From an uncultured Clostridia bacterium (GTDB taxonomy: Bacteria; Bacillota; Clostridia; Oscillospirales; Oscillospiraceae): a stretch of 32,151 nt of DNA. The notes below the pieces were generated by a model, which made no database searches, was not told where the DNA came from, and saw only the letters and a list, made by a program, of their open reading frames with translations. Where the stretch lies: positions 1 through 32,151 of the forward strand of contig CAMFAL010000015.1 of assembly GCA_945948185.1 (NCBI GenBank), written 5' to 3'. Position 1 is the first letter of the stretch, and each line of letters opens with the position of its first letter. The position numbers and the translations under genes are program-made. Shown piece after piece: positions 29,770-32,151 of the stretch.

Positions 29770-30858
29770 ATGAAATACGGTCGTACCTACAACTTCTCCG
29801 CTGGTCCCGCTATGATGCCCGAGCCCGTTCTGGAGGAGATCGCAGCCGAGATGATGAACTACCGCGGCAGCGGCATGTGCGTCATGGAGATGAGCCACCG
29901 CTCCAAGGTGTTCCAGCAGATCCGGGATGAGGCCGAAGCTGACCTCCGCAAGCTGATGGGCATTCCCGACAATTACAAGGTCCTGTTCGTCCAGGGCGGC
30001 GGCACCGTCCAGTTCGCCATGGTCCCCATCAACCTGATGAAGAACGGCGTGGCCTGCTACGTGGAGACCGGTGCCTGGTCCAAGAAGGCCATCGCCGAGG
30101 CCAAGAAGTACGGTGAGGTCAAGATCGTGGCCTCCTCCAAGGACGAAAACTTCTCCTACATCCCCGACTGCTCTGACCTGGACATCCCCGAGGATGCGGA
30201 CTACGTCTACATCTGCGAAAACGAGACCATCAACGGCACCACCTACTTCAAGCTGCCCAACACCAAGGGCAAGATCCTGGTGTCCGACCAGTCCTCCATG
30301 TTCCTCTCCCGCCCCTGTGACGTGAGCAAGTACGGCCTCATCTGGGCCGGTGTGCAGAAGAACGTGGGCCCCGCCGGTATGGCCGTGGTCATCATCCGCG
30401 AGGACCTGATTCGTGAGGATCTGGACCCCAAGACTCCCGTTTACATGAGTTATAAGACCCATGCTGACAACGACTCTATGTACAACACCCCCAACTGCTG
30501 GGCCATCTACTGCTGCGGCAAGGTGTTCAAGTACCTGCTGGATAACGGCGGCCTGGAGGCCATGGCGAAGCGGAATGAGGAGAAAGCCGCCATCCTGTAC
30601 GATTTCCTGGATGAAAGCAAACTGTTCACCGGCGCCGTCCGCAAGGAGGACCGTTCCCTGATGAATGTGCCCTTCGTCACCCCCAGCAAGGAGCAGGATG
30701 CCGACGTAGTGGCCGCTTCCAAGGCCGCTGGCTTTGACAACCTGAAGGGACACAAGTCCGTGGGCGGCCTGCGGGCTTCCATCTACAACGCCATGCCCAA
30801 GGAGGGTGTGGAGGCCCTGGTGGAGTTCCTGAAGGCTTACGAAAAAGAGCACGCCTGA
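29770..30858 (+). CDS. serC: Phosphoserine aminotransferase
   Basis: This 362-residue pyridoxal-phosphate enzyme transfers an amino group from glutamate to 3-phosphohydroxypyruvate, the second step of serine synthesis. It begins YNFSAGPAMMPEPVLEEI, contains MEMSHRSK near 39-46 and the phosphate-binding VQGGGTVQFAMVP near 75-87, and carries the PLP lysine K197 in WAGVQKNVGPAGM. The C-terminus, KGHKSVGGLRASIYNAMP, is the usual substrate-binding segment. The length is standard. The frame is open far upstream, but only the ATG at 29770 has a strong site (GGAGGAA) and the family N-terminus. serA follows after 295 bases. No phosphoserine phosphatase gene lies in the window. Confidence 0.97.
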   Translation: MKYGRTYNFSAGPAMMPEPVLEEIAAEMMNYRGSGMCVMEMSHRSKVFQQIRDEAEADLRKLMGIPDNYKVLFVQGGGTVQFAMVPINLMKNGVACYVETGAWSKKAIAEAKKYGEVKIVASSKDENFSYIPDCSDLDIPEDADYVYICENETINGTTYFKLPNTKGKILVSDQSSMFLSRPCDVSKYGLIWAGVQKNVGPAGMAVVIIREDLIREDLDPKTPVYMSYKTHADNDSMYNTPNCWAIYCCGKVFKYLLDNGGLEAMAKRNEEKAAILYDFLDESKLFTGAVRKEDRSLMNVPFVTPSKEQDADVVAASKAAGFDNLKGHKSVGGLRASIYNAMPKEGVEALVEFLKAYEKEHA

Positions 30859-30876
30859 CCGCGTCTGATACTTATT

Positions 30877-31029
30877 TTCAATAAAACGATTTCATTGTTT
30901 TATTGCGCCGCATTTTGCGGCGCAAGCGGCAAAGCCGCTGAAAATGTTGTTCCATGCTATCTTCACCGCCGAAGGCGGCTCGGCGCTTCGCGCCGTGATA
31001 AAAACATTTTTAAATGTTTTTATTGAAGA
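30877..31029. repeat. Nested palindromic element between serC and serA
   Basis: TTCAATAAAAC-type sequence near 30878-30887 is repeated in reverse complement at 31016-31027, with one base inserted, bounding about 150 bp. Inside are six consecutive hairpins: 30880-30904 (11 bp), 30905-30923 (8 bp), 30925-30939 (6 bp), 30966-30978 (5 bp), 30981-30995 (6 bp) and 30998-31023 (12 bp). No coding capacity is seen. The layout resembles a small non-autonomous palindromic repeat (MITE- or REP-like). Whether it is repeated in the genome cannot be seen here. Confidence 0.65.
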
Positions 31030-31043
31030 ATAGTAGGGCTCCC

Positions 31044-31130
31044 TGGCTTTTGCCAAGCGCCTGTCCCCCAATGGGCGCTGGGATTTTCCAATGTTCAAAC
31101 ATACGCCCCTGGGGTGCGTATACCGGAAAA
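31044..31130 (+). promoter_or_regulatory. Structured leader just upstream of serA
   Basis: Several paired segments follow the palindromic element: TGGC/GCCA (31044-31055), AGCGCC/GGCGCT (31056-31061 with 31074-31079), and ATACGC/GCGTAT (31101-31106 with 31116-31121), the last enclosed by TTTTCC/GGAAAA (31084-31089 with 31125-31130). No known riboswitch was recognised and no clear promoter is seen. It could be an operator, an attenuating leader or part of the repeat unit. Confidence 0.4.
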
Positions 31131-31153
31131 TTGATAAAAAGGGGTAATTGAAT

Positions 31154-32062
31154 ATGTCAATGCGCGTTTTGGTCACTGACGGTATGGACGCCGGCGCCAT
31201 CGAAACCTTACGCCGGGACGGTCATGAGATCGTGGAGCAATTCTATGAGCCCGACCAGCTGGGCGAAGCCCTGCGGGACTTCGACGCGGTCATCATCCGC
31301 TCCGCCACCAAGATCAAGGAGCCCCAGATCGATGCCGCCAAGGGCAGCCGCCTGAAGCTCATCGTCCGGGCCGGTGTCGGTGTGGACAACATTGCGGTCA
31401 AGTACGCCGAGGCGGCGGGCATCACCGTGAAGAATACGCCCCGGGCGTCCTCCAACGCTGTGGCGGAGCTGGCCATCGCCCTTCTGTTCTCCTGCGCCCG
31501 GAATATCTCCATCGCCGGACACACCATGCGGGAGAAAAAGTGGGAGAAGAAAGCCTACTCCAAGGGCTTTGAGGTTATGGGCAAGACCATGGGCGTTATC
31601 GGCTACGGCCGCATCGGCCGTATGGTGGGCGACAAGGCCCAGGCCCTGGGAATGAAGGTGCTGTCTGTGGTCCACCGCAACAAGCCCGAAGGCTGCGAGT
31701 GCGACACCATGCACTTTGTCTCCATGGATGAGCTGCTGGCCCAGTCCGACATCATCGTCCTCTGCGCCCCCGGCGGCGACAAGCCGCTGGTAGACGCCGA
31801 GTCCATTGCAAAGATGAAGGGCGGCGTGGTAATCGTCAATGTGTCCCGGGGCAGCAACGTGGACGAGACCGCTCTGCTGGAAGCCCTGAACAGCGGCAAA
31901 GTCAAGGCCGCAGGTCTGGATGTGTGGCTCAGTGAGAAGAACCCCAACTGGGAACTGGCTTCCCATCCCGCCGTCAGCTGTATGCCCCATGTGGGCGCAG
32001 GTACCAAGGAGGCCCAGAAGCGTATCGGTGCCGAGCTGGTAGACATCATCGAGCATTTCTAA
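31154..32062 (+). CDS. serA: D-3-phosphoglycerate dehydrogenase, short form
   Basis: This 302-residue NAD-dependent D-2-hydroxyacid dehydrogenase most likely oxidises 3-phosphoglycerate, the first step of serine synthesis. RAGVGVDNI is at 72-80, the Rossmann motif GYGRIGR at 150-156, and the catalytic triad is R232, E261 and H279 (in PHVGAG). It has no C-terminal ACT domain, so serine feedback through that domain is absent. Position after serC supports the specific role over general hydroxyacid dehydrogenases. A TTG at 31148 and ATGs at 31154 and 31160 are all in frame; AAGGGG at 31139-31144 best fits 31154. The last 89 bases of the window after the gene show no feature I can support. Confidence 0.93.
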   Translation: MSMRVLVTDGMDAGAIETLRRDGHEIVEQFYEPDQLGEALRDFDAVIIRSATKIKEPQIDAAKGSRLKLIVRAGVGVDNIAVKYAEAAGITVKNTPRASSNAVAELAIALLFSCARNISIAGHTMREKKWEKKAYSKGFEVMGKTMGVIGYGRIGRMVGDKAQALGMKVLSVVHRNKPEGCECDTMHFVSMDELLAQSDIIVLCAPGGDKPLVDAESIAKMKGGVVIVNVSRGSNVDETALLEALNSGKVKAAGLDVWLSEKNPNWELASHPAVSCMPHVGAGTKEAQKRIGAELVDIIEHF

Positions 32063-32151
32063 AGCATATTCTGAACAAGAAGGCACTCCTGAACAGCTGA
32101 ACAGCTCCAGTAAAAACGGACAATAGACAAAAGGCCCCCTATGTAGGACAA

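Noticed and set aside
31148-31153. TTG start for serA two codons upstream
   Set aside because: The ATG at 31154 lies at a better distance from AAGGGG, and TTG adds nothing conserved.

Overview
The window reads as chromosomal core genome of a GC-rich Gram-positive anaerobe in class Clostridia, most likely the Oscillospiraceae (Flavonifractor / Lawsonibacter / Pseudoflavonifractor-like). This placement is inference from gene content (leuS T-box leader, CsaB, YedE/TusA, DUF421, DUF4330, LCP protein), strong Shine-Dalgarno sites and GC-rich codon use. No rRNA, tRNA, CRISPR array, phage or complete insertion sequence was seen.

Left part (1-13,100), all on the minus strand. rpsU and leuS each have their own promoter, and leuS sits behind a complete T-box leader. 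A gene train of about 10 kb follows, read from right to left: smc, ftsY, a small unknown protein, rph, a small membrane protein, rdgB, yhbY, a fused nadD-yqeK, an LCP cell-wall ligase and rsfS. Gaps are short or the genes overlap by 4 bases. One 96-base gap has a plausible internal promoter inside the end of rdgB. The train combines chromosome segregation, membrane targeting, RNA and ribosome maturation, nucleotide hygiene, NAD synthesis and wall assembly.

Middle (13,100-21,100). A plus-strand cluster of DUF3343, YedE-type transporter and TusA-like protein points to selenium or sulfur uptake and delivery. It is followed by an unrecognised lipoprotein, a minus-strand membrane-protein/HTH pair, a ClpP-like TepA peptidase, and a complete proline pathway proB-proA-proC on the plus strand.

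Right part (21,100-32,151). An AT-rich HEAT-like gene with an unusual flank stands out by composition. Next come an NSS sodium symporter, and a divergent pair of DUF4330 and a glycosyltransferase-CsaB fusion whose promoters overlap. A minus-strand operon then holds an E2-acyltransferase-like protein with an altered active site, a ClC-F-type channel/antiporter and a DUF421 membrane protein. The window ends with serine synthesis genes serC and serA, separated by a compact nested-palindrome element and a structured leader.

No wholly new system is obvious. The best leads are the split Se/S module, the operon of altered E2-like protein with ClC-F and DUF421, the GT-CsaB fusion with interlocked promoters, and the palindromic element between serC and serA.
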